Shown here: positions 23,369 to 33,284 of the stretch, one piece after another | Numbering within the stretch: position 1 is the stretch's first letter | How the letters are laid out: each line of letters opens with the position of its first letter | Source of the DNA: Persephonella marina EX-H1 | GTDB taxonomy: Bacteria; Aquificota; Aquificia; Aquificales; Hydrogenothermaceae | Direction of reading: 5' to 3' | Assembly (NCBI RefSeq): GCF_000021565.1 | Contig: NC_012440.1 | Location: 1,810,411-1,858,372, forward strand | Length of the DNA stretch: 47,962 bases | Program-made: the position numbers and the translations under genes | Notes under the pieces: generated by a model | Database searches by the model: none | What the model was told of the DNA's origin: nothing | Seen by the model: only the letters and a program-made list of their open reading frames with translations

Positions 23369-25759
23369 ATGTATATTAAATCTTTAAGAAAACTGACTTT
23401 GGTTCTTTTTGTCTCATTGATCCCTGTTCTGTTTGTCTCATGTGGTGGAGGCGGTGGCGGTGGAGGTGAAACTCCACAGGTTCAGACACAGTCCGTTGAG
23501 ATTTCAGGAAAGGTTACAATTAATGGATCTGCTCCAACAAACACTACATTCAGTATCACAGCAAATGTGATTGATAAGGATGGAAAAGTGATCTCTACAG
23601 AAACAACGACAACAGCTTTAAATCAGCAGAATCAACAGATTAATGGATCTTACTCTTTAAAAGCAGGTCTTGTATCCGGAGGGAAGGTAGTAATAACCGC
23701 TGAGGCTCCAGGGTACACCAAGGCAACAAAAACTATTGATTACCAGGCTGGCTCAAGTCTTACTGTTAATCTTGATGTTAAAGAGGTGGTAACACAGACG
23801 GTTACAGTTAATCAGGGAATAGTTATAAATTCAGCAGGAAAGGAGTATGTAAGAATAGCATTCTTCAAAGATCAGAAAACAGGTAAACTTATGGCCAAGA
23901 CCGGTTTACAGGCTTTAAGTGCAGACACTTCAGAAAAGGTTTTAGATCTTGCTATCCCGTTAAACAAGCTCCAATCCGGAACAGAACAGCTTAACGTTAG
24001 CTACAAATCTTACACACCTTCCATCCCATCAGATTATCAGGATTTTCCAGGAACTGAGACAACTGACGGAGATCAGCTTGTATCCTTCGGATTTGATTAT
24101 CTTGAGATAACCGATCAGGAAGGTAAAAATCCTTTCGTAAGCTCACAGGGAATAACCGCCCAGCTTGTAAATGGAGAGTACTACAGAATACTGAGAGAGG
24201 TTGACTGTGATCAGATAAAAAATCTTATAGATACAGGTGCTCTTGTTGATGAAGATCCTGCAAAAGAAGGAATACAGTTTACATTTTATGCTTTTGATTT
24301 TGATCAGGGAGGCTGGGTAACAGCCGGTCAGGGAACATTTGTTGAAAACAGCGGAATAGACTTTATGAATACTGAATGGGACACAATTGTCAGTAGTGGT
24401 TGTGATCCTAACTCAACCTCAACAGATCCAACTGATAACTCTGCAGGCTGTGCTGAGTATGGAATTATTACAGATATAAACAATATATGTGATGGAACTG
24501 ACATAGATTATGTTGTTGTTAGCGTTACAAATCCAGCTCTTGAGTGGAAAAATCTTGATTATATTATCCCTGCAGGATCTGAGATCTCTTGTAACATAAA
24601 GGTTGTTGATGAGAACAACAACCCTATTGCAGGTGCTTATGTTTCGGCAAATGCCAATTGTATGGCTTATGTTGATGGTATGACAGACTCAAATGGTAAT
24701 GTGACACTTTCAACTATAGGATACTCAACATCCTGTACAGCTGATGTGGAAGCATGGTATATGATGAATGAGGGAGCTAAAACAGCAGACTTTAACGACA
24801 ACTGCAGTGTAACAATACAGATCTCTAATCCTTACAAATGTACAGTAGAAGGTAGAGTTGTTGATGAGAATAATAGTCCTGTAGAAGGAATGATCGTCTG
24901 GACATGGACACTAGATTATAACTATACAGGTATCTCTGCAACACAGTATTATGAGGATTTTCCTGTTGGTGTAACGGACAGCAATGGAAACTTCTCTGTT
25001 AAAACAAAATGTAATGAACAGGGGTATGTTTACGCAAAATTTGAAAGCAGAATGTTCAACGTTAATGGAACAAAAGATAATGATGAGATAAGTGATGACG
25101 GATCAAAAGTTAACGTAGGAAAAATACAGATTAAGAATACACCACCTTACGCAACACTTTATGTTGATACTGATCCTGCAGTTGGTAAAGCTATTCCTAT
25201 TGAACTCTGTGCATACGATATGGAAGGGGATTATCCTGTAATCTACAGTATAATAGTTAAAAAAGATGGAAATACTGTTCAGACATTCACAGGACAGATA
25301 GATTCAACAACATTCTGTGTTACACACTCATACACAATTGATACTGCAGGTACATACTCAGTTACAGCAGAACTTACAGACAGCAAAGGTAAAAAAGGAT
25401 ACTCTATAAATGATCTTGTAGGTAACATAGCTGCTGATGGTCATTATCTTGTTGGAGATATCTCTGCCGGTGGAATGAGATACAGTTGGGAAGGTTTCAC
25501 AGGTGTTTCTATATGGCTGTGGGGTGGATTTGAAGACAGCGATATTACACATAGTATAAGTTCGAATGTTTCTTACACATGTTACGATGGAAATAATAAT
25601 GTAAAAATATCAGGTAGTGCAACCGGAACCGATTATATTGAAGCCTATGACTACGATGACACAGGTAATGCTGTCTACTGTGAGTTCACAATTAGTGCGA
25701 ATGATGGTGGAACAGCTTCATTTACACATACCAAGAAGATCAATATAATAGATCAGTAA
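23369..25759 (+). CDS. Large surface lipoprotein with carboxypeptidase-regulatory-like/Ig-like domains
   Basis: The product of about 796 residues has a lipoprotein signal ending in LFVSC, followed at once by an eight-glycine tether. The mature part is Thr/Ser/Asn-rich and built of beta domains: residues 40-140 (ISGKVTINGSAP...), two cysteine-bearing repeats in the middle that both read VVDENN(N/S)P and TDSNGN, and C-terminal Ig/PKD-like segments. These look like carboxypeptidase regulatory-like folds with disulfides. Function is unknown; adhesion, matrix binding or exopolymer contact are options. ATG 23369 is preferred over 23363 because GGAGG then lies nine bases upstream. A strong terminator follows. 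Confidence 0.8.
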   Translation: MYIKSLRKLTLVLFVSLIPVLFVSCGGGGGGGGETPQVQTQSVEISGKVTINGSAPTNTTFSITANVIDKDGKVISTETTTTALNQQNQQINGSYSLKAGLVSGGKVVITAEAPGYTKATKTIDYQAGSSLTVNLDVKEVVTQTVTVNQGIVINSAGKEYVRIAFFKDQKTGKLMAKTGLQALSADTSEKVLDLAIPLNKLQSGTEQLNVSYKSYTPSIPSDYQDFPGTETTDGDQLVSFGFDYLEITDQEGKNPFVSSQGITAQLVNGEYYRILREVDCDQIKNLIDTGALVDEDPAKEGIQFTFYAFDFDQGGWVTAGQGTFVENSGIDFMNTEWDTIVSSGCDPNSTSTDPTDNSAGCAEYGIITDINNICDGTDIDYVVVSVTNPALEWKNLDYIIPAGSEISCNIKVVDENNNPIAGAYVSANANCMAYVDGMTDSNGNVTLSTIGYSTSCTADVEAWYMMNEGAKTADFNDNCSVTIQISNPYKCTVEGRVVDENNSPVEGMIVWTWTLDYNYTGISATQYYEDFPVGVTDSNGNFSVKTKCNEQGYVYAKFESRMFNVNGTKDNDEISDDGSKVNVGKIQIKNTPPYATLYVDTDPAVGKAIPIELCAYDMEGDYPVIYSIIVKKDGNTVQTFTGQIDSTTFCVTHSYTIDTAGTYSVTAELTDSKGKKGYSINDLVGNIAADGHYLVGDISAGGMRYSWEGFTGVSIWLWGGFEDSDITHSISSNVSYTCYDGNNNVKISGSATGTDYIEAYDYDDTGNAVYCEFTISANDGGTASFTHTKKINIIDQ

Positions 25760-25764
25760 GTTGA

Positions 25765-25789
25765 AAGGGGCTTTAAAGCCCCTTTTTTT
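25765..25789. terminator. Terminator between lipoprotein gene and smc
   Basis: AAGGGGCTTT/AAAGCCCCTT (25765-25784) is a perfect ten-base inverted repeat followed by a run of seven T on the plus strand. It begins five bases after the lipoprotein stop and touches the smc stop, so it could serve both strands, though only the plus strand has a T-tract. Confidence 0.88.
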
Positions 25790-28700
25790 ATAAAACCTCG
25801 GCAAGTTCAAGGCTGTAAACGTCAGATATTCCTTCCCTTGCTGAGACTCCAAGAAGTCTATCTGCATAGCTTGCCATCGTATCTCTCAGTGTTACAACTA
25901 TAAACTGTGCTTCCTGAGAAAGCTCCTTCATAAGCTCTGCTATCTTCCTTGCATTTGCATCATCAAGGTGAGCATCAACCTCATCAAAGTAGTAGAAAGG
26001 AGCAGGTCTGTACTGCTGAACAGCAAAGAGGAAAGCAAGAGCTGTCAGTGTTTTCTCACCACCTGACATGATCTCAAGTCTTTTAACATCCTTACCTCTT
26101 GGTCTTGCCTTAAGGAGTATCCCCCCTGACAGTGGGTCGTCCTCATTCTCTATCTCAAGATAGGCTTTACCGCCAGGTGACAGTCTTCTGAATATCTTTC
26201 CAAGGTTTTTATTTACAGCCTCATAAACTTCCATAAAGGCTTTTATCTTTTTCTCTTCAAGGCTTTCAATCATCTCTTCTATGGACTTTTTCTCCTCAAT
26301 AAGAACCTTAAGTTTCTGGCTGAGATCATCAAATCTCTCTTTTATCTGGTCGTAATCCTCAAGGGCTTTCTGGTTTACAGCTCCAATAGACTGTCTTTTC
26401 TCCTGTAGTTCCTTTAGCTCTTTTTCTAAAACTTTAAGATCACCTTCTACAGGTTCACCTTCATACTCCTCTTTAAGTATCTCTATCTCATCTTTTAGAT
26501 CCTCAACCTTCTGCTCTAACTTACCTTTATCCTCAAGAAGATATGTTATCTCCTTGTTTATATTCTCTTCCTCGTATCTTAAAGATTTCAGTTCTTCTTT
26601 TCTTTCTTCTATCTCTTCTATAAGCTCGTCCCTCTCTTTTTCTCTATCTTTAAGATCCTTCCACAGATCGGAAAGCTCCCTGGAGTACTCCTCTATCCTG
26701 TTTTTAAGTTCCTCTATCTGTCTGTTTTTTATCTTGAGGCTGTCCTCAAGTTTCATCCTGTCATTTTCAATCTGGAATATTCTGACCTTCAGGTTGTTTT
26801 CAAGTCTGTCTGTAAGCTTTTCTATCTCGTTTTCTATCTCGTTTTTCTTTTCCCTTAATGAGTAAACATTTTTTGTTGCCTCTTCCCACTCCTTTCTAAG
26901 CTGGTGAAGTCCTTCACTCTCCATTCTCTGGAGGATATCCTCTTTCTTCTTGTGTATATAAGATATATTTCTCTCAAGTTCTGAGAGCTCTTTCTCAGTT
27001 CTCTCCAGTCTGTTTTCCTGTTCAAACTGTCTCTTTTTAAGGTTTATTATCTCCTCCTCAAGTATGTTTATTCTTGACAGGTTCTGGTCTATCTTTGTCT
27101 CAATCTCCCTTTTTCTCTCAATAACACTCTCAGTCTCATTCTGGAGTTTGTAAAGCTCTTTTTCCGTCTCCTGCCATTTCACAGCTATCTTTTTAAGCTC
27201 CTCTTCCATCATACCTTCTTCAGCTTTTAACCTCTCATCTTCCTGTTCAAGCTTTATCTTTTCCTGTTCTAGAGATCCTCTTCCTAGTATTCCTCCTCTG
27301 TTTTTATCAAAACCACCTGATATTGTTCCTGATTTCTCAAATATATCTCCATCCACAGTGACCATTCTGAATGTTCCAATACCGAGATTTCTTGCACTAT
27401 CAAAATCCTGAACGATCACAGTATCTCCAAAAACAAATCTTACAGCTTTTTCTATTTTTTTATCATAATCTATAAAATCAACAGCAAGACCTATAACACC
27501 TCTCATATAGGGAGGCTTTGCAGGGTGTGATACCCTGATCCTGTTTAATGGTATGAATGTTGCCCTTCCTGCTTTATTTTCCTTAAGAACCCTTATACAC
27601 TCCTGTGCAACCCTGTCATCCTCAACCACTATATTTTTCAGTCTTCCACCACCGGCCACCTCAATAGCCTTTGAGAGTTCTGGATCTTTTATCCCTATCA
27701 GGTCAGCTACCTGACCGTAAACACCGTTTATATCCTTTATAAGTGTTATGACCCTGTCTTCCCTCATCTGTGAGAGCTGGGCTAAAACCTCTGCAAGTCT
27801 CTGGAAGTTCTTTTCTCTCTTCTCTCTGTTCTCCTTGAGTTTTTTCTCTAAGGTCTCCTTTCTCAGTTTCAGTCTTGAAAGCTCGCTTTTAAGACTTTTA
27901 AGCTTTCTTTCCTGACTTTCTGTGAATGATTTTATGTTTGAGCTTGATTTTCTTAATGTTTCTACCTCTTCAGAAAGAGATCTTATCTCATTATGGTACT
28001 CTTCTATCTTTTCAAGTATCCTGTTTATCTCCATCTCTATATGTATCTTTTCCTTCTGGAGGGATGACTGTCTGTCTTTCAGGGATTTCTCTTCCTTCTC
28101 AACCTCTCCAAGATCAAGCTTTGCTCTGCTTCCTCCTATCTCTATCTCTTTAAGCTTTCTGTTTTTCTCCTCAAGAACCGCTTCAGCCTTCTCAAGTTCT
28201 TTTTTTATCTCTGGAAGTTTTCTCTTAAGCTCTTTTATCTGTTCCTCTAAGGATAAGACTTCCTTGATCTTCTCCTCCTTTTCCCTTGCAAGCTCCTTTA
28301 GATTCTCTTTTATACTCTGGATCTCTTTTTCTATCTCTGATTTTTTATCAGAAGATGTTCTTATCTGTGCTGTTATAGATCCCTCCTTCTCCTTTAAAGG
28401 CAGTAGCGACTCCTGAAGTCTGTTTAATCTATCCTCAAGTTCCTTTATAACTGAGATCTGCTCTTTCTGTTTCTGTACTGATATCTCTTTTTCTTCATAA
28501 AGCCTGTTTATTCTCTCCTCGATCTCCTTCAGATCGTCTACAGCTTTTTTCTGTTCTGTCAGTAAAAAGTAAAGCTTAACGCCTTTAATATTTTTCTGTA
28601 TTTTTTCTATCTTCTCCTCAAGCTGTGCAGCTAAAAGTGCGTTCTCCCTTTCTTCCTCAAGTCTTTTGAGCTGTATTTTTACCTCTTTTAAAACAAGTTT

Positions 28701-29276
28701 TGCTGACTGTATCTTTTCTTCTGTTTCTGTTAGATCTTTTAATGCTTTTTCCTTTTTTTCTTCGTACTCTGTTATTCCTGCTATCTCACTTAAGAGATCC
28801 CTTCTTTCTGAAGGGGTCATCTTTACGAATCTGAATATATCACCCTGCGTCACTATGTTGTAACCCTGTTTAGGTATCCCTGCGTATGATAAAAGCTCTT
28901 CAACCTCGTACTGTTTCGCAGGTCTTCCGTTTATCCTGTATGTTGATTTACCGTTATGCTCCACCTTCCTGTATATGGAAACCTCTTCATCATTTAATGG
29001 AAAGGCTCCTTCATTTTTAAAAACAACCTCAACCTCAGCATACTCAGCGGATCTTCCCCTTGATGAGAATATAAGATCTGAAAGCTTTAATGCTCTCATC
29101 GATTTTGCTGTTGCAAGTCCAAGGGCAAAAACTATAGAATCACCGATATTACTTTTCCCTGATCCGTTTGGCCCAACTATTCCTACAAAACCATTTCCAA
29201 CAGGGATAGTTAATTTTCTAAGACCGTAGGATTTGAAACCGTAAACATGAATTCTGTCAATATAAGCTTTTGACAT
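25788..29276 (-). CDS. smc: Chromosome segregation ATPase SMC
   Basis: The 1162-residue protein has the full SMC layout. It opens with an N-terminal ATPase half with Walker A (GPNGSGKSNIGD, near residue 35). Two long Lys/Glu coiled coils flank a hinge around residues 490-650 (VYGQVADLIGI...GRGGILG region). The C-terminal half carries the signature MSGGEKTLTALAFLF and Walker B YYFDEVDAHLDDAN. SMC condenses and aligns the chromosome with ScpA/ScpB, whose genes are not here. Length is typical. Many short open frames on the opposite strand are by-products of its skewed coiled-coil codons. Confidence 0.96.
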   Translation of the reverse strand: MSKAYIDRIHVYGFKSYGLRKLTIPVGNGFVGIVGPNGSGKSNIGDSIVFALGLATAKSMRALKLSDLIFSSRGRSAEYAEVEVVFKNEGAFPLNDEEVSIYRKVEHNGKSTYRINGRPAKQYEVEELLSYAGIPKQGYNIVTQGDIFRFVKMTPSERRDLLSEIAGITEYEEKKEKALKDLTETEEKIQSAKLVLKEVKIQLKRLEEERENALLAAQLEEKIEKIQKNIKGVKLYFLLTEQKKAVDDLKEIEERINRLYEEKEISVQKQKEQISVIKELEDRLNRLQESLLPLKEKEGSITAQIRTSSDKKSEIEKEIQSIKENLKELAREKEEKIKEVLSLEEQIKELKRKLPEIKKELEKAEAVLEEKNRKLKEIEIGGSRAKLDLGEVEKEEKSLKDRQSSLQKEKIHIEMEINRILEKIEEYHNEIRSLSEEVETLRKSSSNIKSFTESQERKLKSLKSELSRLKLRKETLEKKLKENREKREKNFQRLAEVLAQLSQMREDRVITLIKDINGVYGQVADLIGIKDPELSKAIEVAGGGRLKNIVVEDDRVAQECIRVLKENKAGRATFIPLNRIRVSHPAKPPYMRGVIGLAVDFIDYDKKIEKAVRFVFGDTVIVQDFDSARNLGIGTFRMVTVDGDIFEKSGTISGGFDKNRGGILGRGSLEQEKIKLEQEDERLKAEEGMMEEELKKIAVKWQETEKELYKLQNETESVIERKREIETKIDQNLSRINILEEEIINLKKRQFEQENRLERTEKELSELERNISYIHKKKEDILQRMESEGLHQLRKEWEEATKNVYSLREKKNEIENEIEKLTDRLENNLKVRIFQIENDRMKLEDSLKIKNRQIEELKNRIEEYSRELSDLWKDLKDREKERDELIEEIEERKEELKSLRYEEENINKEITYLLEDKGKLEQKVEDLKDEIEILKEEYEGEPVEGDLKVLEKELKELQEKRQSIGAVNQKALEDYDQIKERFDDLSQKLKVLIEEKKSIEEMIESLEEKKIKAFMEVYEAVNKNLGKIFRRLSPGGKAYLEIENEDDPLSGGILLKARPRGKDVKRLEIMSGGEKTLTALAFLFAVQQYRPAPFYYFDEVDAHLDDANARKIAELMKELSQEAQFIVVTLRDTMASYADRLLGVSAREGISDVYSLELAEVL

Positions 29277-29333
29277 GATACTACCCGTTTTTAAGATTTG
29301 TTATAAATATTTCGGCAGATTAATAAGCTGTTC

Positions 29334-30890
29334 TTAATCAAACTCTCCCCTGTTCAGTCTTTCCCTTAAAACCCTTTTTAGTATCTTCCCTGTTGCGTTT
29401 CTCGGGAAATCTTCAAGAACATAAATATGTTTTGGTATTTTGTAGTTTGCAAGATTCTCTTTAAGGTATGCCCTTATCTTTTTTTCATCAAACTTCTCAA
29501 CATTTTCAACTAGTTTAACAAAAGCTACAGGGATCTCACCGTGATGTTCATCCTTTTTTCCAACAACAGCAGACTCCTCTATGTCAGGATGCGCATTTAG
29601 AATCTCCTCAATCTCCCTTGGGTATATATTTATCCCTTTTGAGATAATTAGATCCTTCAGTCTGTCAACAATATACAGATATCCTTCCTCATCCAGGTAT
29701 CCAAGATCGCCTGTTAAAAGCCAGCCGTTAACGATAACCTCCTCTGTTGCGTAGGGGTTTTTGTAGTAACCTTTCATAACACAATCCCCTTTTACTATAA
29801 CCTCCCCTATCTCACCTGGAGGGAGCTCCATCAGATCGCTGTCAACAATCTTAACCTGATAGTCTGGAAGAGGTGGTCCTACAGATAGATCCTTCTGTTT
29901 CTCAGGTCTGTTAACAGCAACAACAGGAGAGCATTCGGAAAGACCGTATCCTTCAAGGAGAGGGGTTCTTCTGAATTTCTGTCTCATCCTTTCAAGTGTT
30001 GTTTTCGATAGAGGAGCACCGCCGGATATGAAATATCTTATCCTGTGAAACCACATAAAATACCATGGGAATTTAGCCTTTGATAGAGCACTGAAAACCT
30101 CTGGAACACCTATGAATATGGTTACCCTTTTAAGTAATGTCTGTTTTATGATGTTTGAGAATGGCATTATTGATTTTATTATCACGATAGGACTTGCTGT
30201 GTATAAAGGCAGGAGGACTGAAACGGTTAGCGTAAATGTGTGGAACATAGGAAGATATGCTATAAATCTGTCTTTTTCTGTAATATTACCCAGTTTTTTG
30301 ATATTGAGTATATTGGAAAATATGTTCCTGTAGGAGAGCATAACACCTTTTGGCTTTCCTGTTGTTCCAGATGTGTAGATTATCACAAATGTATCATCCA
30401 GATCTGCCTGAGGTTTTAGATGTTCATAATCCTCTATTGATAGACCCTCTTCAAATGATAGATTTTTCTCATCAAGGTTTGGATAGTCATCAACCCATAT
30501 TATCTTCTCAATATCAGATGTTTGGAAAACGTCGGATACTTCTTTTGAGAATTTCGTCTGAGTTATGAGAACTTTTGAGTCACTGTTCTGAAGTATGTAC
30601 TCTATCTCCTGTTTCTTTAAAAATGTGTTTATAGGTATTGTAACCGCTCCAAGTTTGCTTATAGCGAGAAGTGATATTATAAACTCCTTTGAGTTGGTCA
30701 GAAGTAGTGCAACATGGTCTCCTTTCCTTATACCTATAAGTTCAAGGTATCTTGCGAGAGAATCAACGTAATGTTTAAGTTCTTTATGGGTTATTTTCCT
30801 GTCTTCTTCAAAGAGTATCGTTTTTTTACCAAACTTTTTTGCGTTTTCCTGTAAAACTTCGTAAAAGTTTTTATAGCTGTAGTCTGCCAT
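29334..30890 (-). CDS. Long-chain acyl-CoA ligase (AMP-forming)
   Basis: This 518-residue ANL-superfamily enzyme has the P-loop YTSGTTGKPKGVMLSYRN (about residues 168-186), the adenylate motif GYGLSECSPVVAVNRP, the hinge motif (TGDLGYLDEEGYLYIVDRLKDLI) and the catalytic lysine region PRNATGKILKRVL. It activates a carboxylic acid to acyl-AMP then acyl-CoA, resembling FadD. It lies 14 bases after the FadL-type porin gene on the same strand, suggesting that the pair imports and activates a hydrophobic acid or recycles membrane fatty acids. Chain-length preference cannot be inferred. Confidence 0.88.
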   Translation of the reverse strand: MADYSYKNFYEVLQENAKKFGKKTILFEEDRKITHKELKHYVDSLARYLELIGIRKGDHVALLLTNSKEFIISLLAISKLGAVTIPINTFLKKQEIEYILQNSDSKVLITQTKFSKEVSDVFQTSDIEKIIWVDDYPNLDEKNLSFEEGLSIEDYEHLKPQADLDDTFVIIYTSGTTGKPKGVMLSYRNIFSNILNIKKLGNITEKDRFIAYLPMFHTFTLTVSVLLPLYTASPIVIIKSIMPFSNIIKQTLLKRVTIFIGVPEVFSALSKAKFPWYFMWFHRIRYFISGGAPLSKTTLERMRQKFRRTPLLEGYGLSECSPVVAVNRPEKQKDLSVGPPLPDYQVKIVDSDLMELPPGEIGEVIVKGDCVMKGYYKNPYATEEVIVNGWLLTGDLGYLDEEGYLYIVDRLKDLIISKGINIYPREIEEILNAHPDIEESAVVGKKDEHHGEIPVAFVKLVENVEKFDEKKIRAYLKENLANYKIPKHIYVLEDFPRNATGKILKRVLRERLNRGEFD

Positions 30891-30904
30891 CTCTTCCCTC
30901 TTTT

Positions 30905-32152
30905 TTAGAATTTATACCCTACAGAGATATTCACCAGATGAGCTGATAGATCGGAAAACTTACCATCTATACCGTTCTCATTAGGTGGTGTGTTAACATT
31001 TCTGTCAATCTTTGTTACATACAGGTAAGACAGACCAAACTCAAGCCTTTCAGACAGATTGTATATGCCACCTAACGAGAATATCCAGGCATTGGAGTCC
31101 GGAAGTTCGAATCCAAGTGTTCTCTGTGGAATAGGAGTCTCATCATACGCTACACCAAACATACCTGTAAAATTATTGGAAAATTTATGTCTTACACCAA
31201 ATCTGACAGTCTCAGAGTCGTGCCAGTATTTATCCTTTGGTTTTCCAAGCTGACTATCAATCATACTGTTGTTAAACTGTATATCAAGTACTTTGTAGGA
31301 ACTCCAGAATGTTTTTTCATATGTTAGCTCAAATACTGTTGATCTCCATCTGTAAGCTGTCCCAACCCTCCACTCAGCAGGTAAAGGAACTATTACATGA
31401 CCGCCAACAGCTATAGGGTATGTTGTAGAGCTTAAAGGATCATACAGATAGCCTGATGCATCACCTTCTATTTTCATACTGATCTTCGATCTGTAAGCTG
31501 TTGAGATTGTAAGGTTTTTTGTGGGTCTTAAAGTTGCAGAAAGATTGTAACCGAATCTGTATCCGGAATCACCATCCATATTTACCTTGTAAGCAGGCTC
31601 ATACCTGTACTTTATCTTTCCTGATGCATAGATACCCCTTACACCTCCGGCAATAGCAAATTTTTCGGAGATCTTGAATGCTACAGAGGAGTTAAGCTCA
31701 AAAACTTTCAGTGTAAACTCCTCAGCTGTTGATTTCTGTTTTACAGCAGACCATCTTTTTGAAAGACCAGCAGGTGTTACAAATGATATCCCCCATCTTA
31801 CATTTTCGGTTCCTTTAAAAACCATATGGAAATAAGGTATGAAGAAATGTTCTTCCTTTGTTTTTGCATCTGCTATCTGAAAGGATCTTGTTACAGGATC
31901 AGACGCTCTCCCTTCAAACTTTATAGAAGGAAGATTTATATATCTTGATCCAAACTCAATATACGTTCTGTTTTCAAGGAAAACCATATTTGAAGGGTTG
32001 TAATAGTTTGCATCTGCATAATCTGCACCTGCAAAGTATGCTGCCGCCGTTCCCATAGATCTCTGAGACTGTTCAGGTATCTTGTATGCTGCACCGAAGG
32101 AACTACCTGTTACAGACAGAACCAAAATACCGGCACTGATCCTTTTTAACAT
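30905..32152 (-). CDS. FadL/OmpP1/TodX-family outer membrane transporter
   Basis: The 415-residue beta-barrel precursor has a signal peptide cleaved near SSFG-AAYKIPEQS. The FadL N-terminal hatch follows: EQSQRSMGTAAAYFAGADYADANYYNPSNMVFL, with the NP(A/S)NM-like motif diagnostic of the family. The rest alternates aromatic and polar residues as barrel strands and ends VNISVGYKF with a terminal Phe for BAM recognition. FadL proteins let long-chain fatty acids or other hydrophobic compounds cross the outer membrane by lateral diffusion. Two ribosome-binding-like AGGAGG runs precede the ATG. It heads a two-gene unit with the acyl-CoA ligase. Confidence 0.88.
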   Translation of the reverse strand: MLKRISAGILVLSVTGSSFGAAYKIPEQSQRSMGTAAAYFAGADYADANYYNPSNMVFLENRTYIEFGSRYINLPSIKFEGRASDPVTRSFQIADAKTKEEHFFIPYFHMVFKGTENVRWGISFVTPAGLSKRWSAVKQKSTAEEFTLKVFELNSSVAFKISEKFAIAGGVRGIYASGKIKYRYEPAYKVNMDGDSGYRFGYNLSATLRPTKNLTISTAYRSKISMKIEGDASGYLYDPLSSTTYPIAVGGHVIVPLPAEWRVGTAYRWRSTVFELTYEKTFWSSYKVLDIQFNNSMIDSQLGKPKDKYWHDSETVRFGVRHKFSNNFTGMFGVAYDETPIPQRTLGFELPDSNAWIFSLGGIYNLSERLEFGLSYLYVTKIDRNVNTPPNENGIDGKFSDLSAHLVNISVGYKF

Positions 32153-32240
32153 CCTCCTGACCTCCTTGTTTATAGGGAAAATTTATTACAAATCATTATA
32201 AAATAATTCTTAACTTTTTATAATTTGGAAGGAGGTTTTA

Positions 32241-33284
32241 ATGTTTTTAGATAGATTCAAAAGTTTTAAGAGTTATAAAACAGAAACTACACCTTGCAGA
32301 ATAAAACTTTCATCAAATGAAAATCCGTTTGATCTTCCACAATGGCTTAAGAACAAAATCGGGGAAGAGGTGAAAAATATCCCTTTCCAGAGATATCCGG
32401 ACCCAACATCAAAGGAGCTGAAAGAGGTTATAGCTGATTTTTACGGGGTTAAACCTGAGAACCTTGTATTAGGTAACGGGTCAGATGAGCTTATACAGCT
32501 TTTAACCATAATAATTGGAAACCCAGACCAGCCTGTTATGTATCCTGTTCCTACATTTCCTATGTATCAGGTTTCTGCTGATATAGTTGGAAAGAAAAAG
32601 ATTGAGTTTCCACTTGATGAGAACTTCCAGTTAAGTAGGGAAAAGATAGATGAAGCACTTGAAAAAAAACCTGTTCTTGCTTTTTTCGCATCACCTAACA
32701 ATCCTACAGGTAATAGCTTTGATAGAGAACTTATAAAGTATGTTGCTGATAGAGGTGTTTTTACAGTTGTGGATGAGGCCTATATAGATTTCTCTGATAA
32801 GGAAGATTTTATTTCTGAATCTTTAAAAAGGGAAAATCTTGTTGTTCTGAGAACGATGTCAAAGATAGGCCTTGCTGGGATAAGACTTGGTACTCTCATA
32901 GCAAGGGAAGATATAGCGATGGAGATAGACAAAACAAGACCTCCATTCAATATAACCTACCCAACGCAGGTTATAGGAAAGATAGTTCTTTCAGAGGGAA
33001 GGGATGAGATAAAAAGGCAGGTTGAGATCATAAAAAAAGAGAGGGATAAGCTCTTATCAGAGCTTGGTAAGATTGATGGGATAAAGGTTTATCCTTCAGA
33101 TGCAAACTTTGTTCTTATAAAGGTTCATGATGGTGATGCCCTTCACAGAGCGTTAATAGAGAAAGGAATCCTTGTCAGGAATATGTCACACCTTCCTTAT
33201 ATGGAGAACTGTCTCAGAATATCTGTTGGAAAACCTGAGGAAAACGAGATATTTATAAATGTTCTGAAAGAGCTTGTGGGATGA
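32241..33284 (+). CDS. hisC: Histidinol-phosphate aminotransferase
   Basis: This 347-residue PLP enzyme of the fold type I aminotransferases converts imidazole acetol phosphate to histidinol phosphate in histidine synthesis. Visible motifs are KLSSNENPFDLP at the N-terminus, GNGSDELI, the substrate/PLP segment SPNNPTGN, DEAYIDF with the PLP-ring Asp, and the Schiff-base lysine in RTMSKIGLAGIRLG. The conserved arginine region CLRISVG closes the protein. GGAAGGAGG precedes the ATG. The end overlaps the next gene by four bases. No other his gene is nearby. Confidence 0.93.
   Translation: MFLDRFKSFKSYKTETTPCRIKLSSNENPFDLPQWLKNKIGEEVKNIPFQRYPDPTSKELKEVIADFYGVKPENLVLGNGSDELIQLLTIIIGNPDQPVMYPVPTFPMYQVSADIVGKKKIEFPLDENFQLSREKIDEALEKKPVLAFFASPNNPTGNSFDRELIKYVADRGVFTVVDEAYIDFSDKEDFISESLKRENLVVLRTMSKIGLAGIRLGTLIAREDIAMEIDKTRPPFNITYPTQVIGKIVLSEGRDEIKRQVEIIKKERDKLLSELGKIDGIKVYPSDANFVLIKVHDGDALHRALIEKGILVRNMSHLPYMENCLRISVGKPEENEIFINVLKELVG

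Noticed and set aside
26554-29229. Several serine-rich frames on the plus strand opposite smc
   Set aside because: They are antisense shadows of the Lys/Glu coiled-coil codons and lack ribosome-binding sites.
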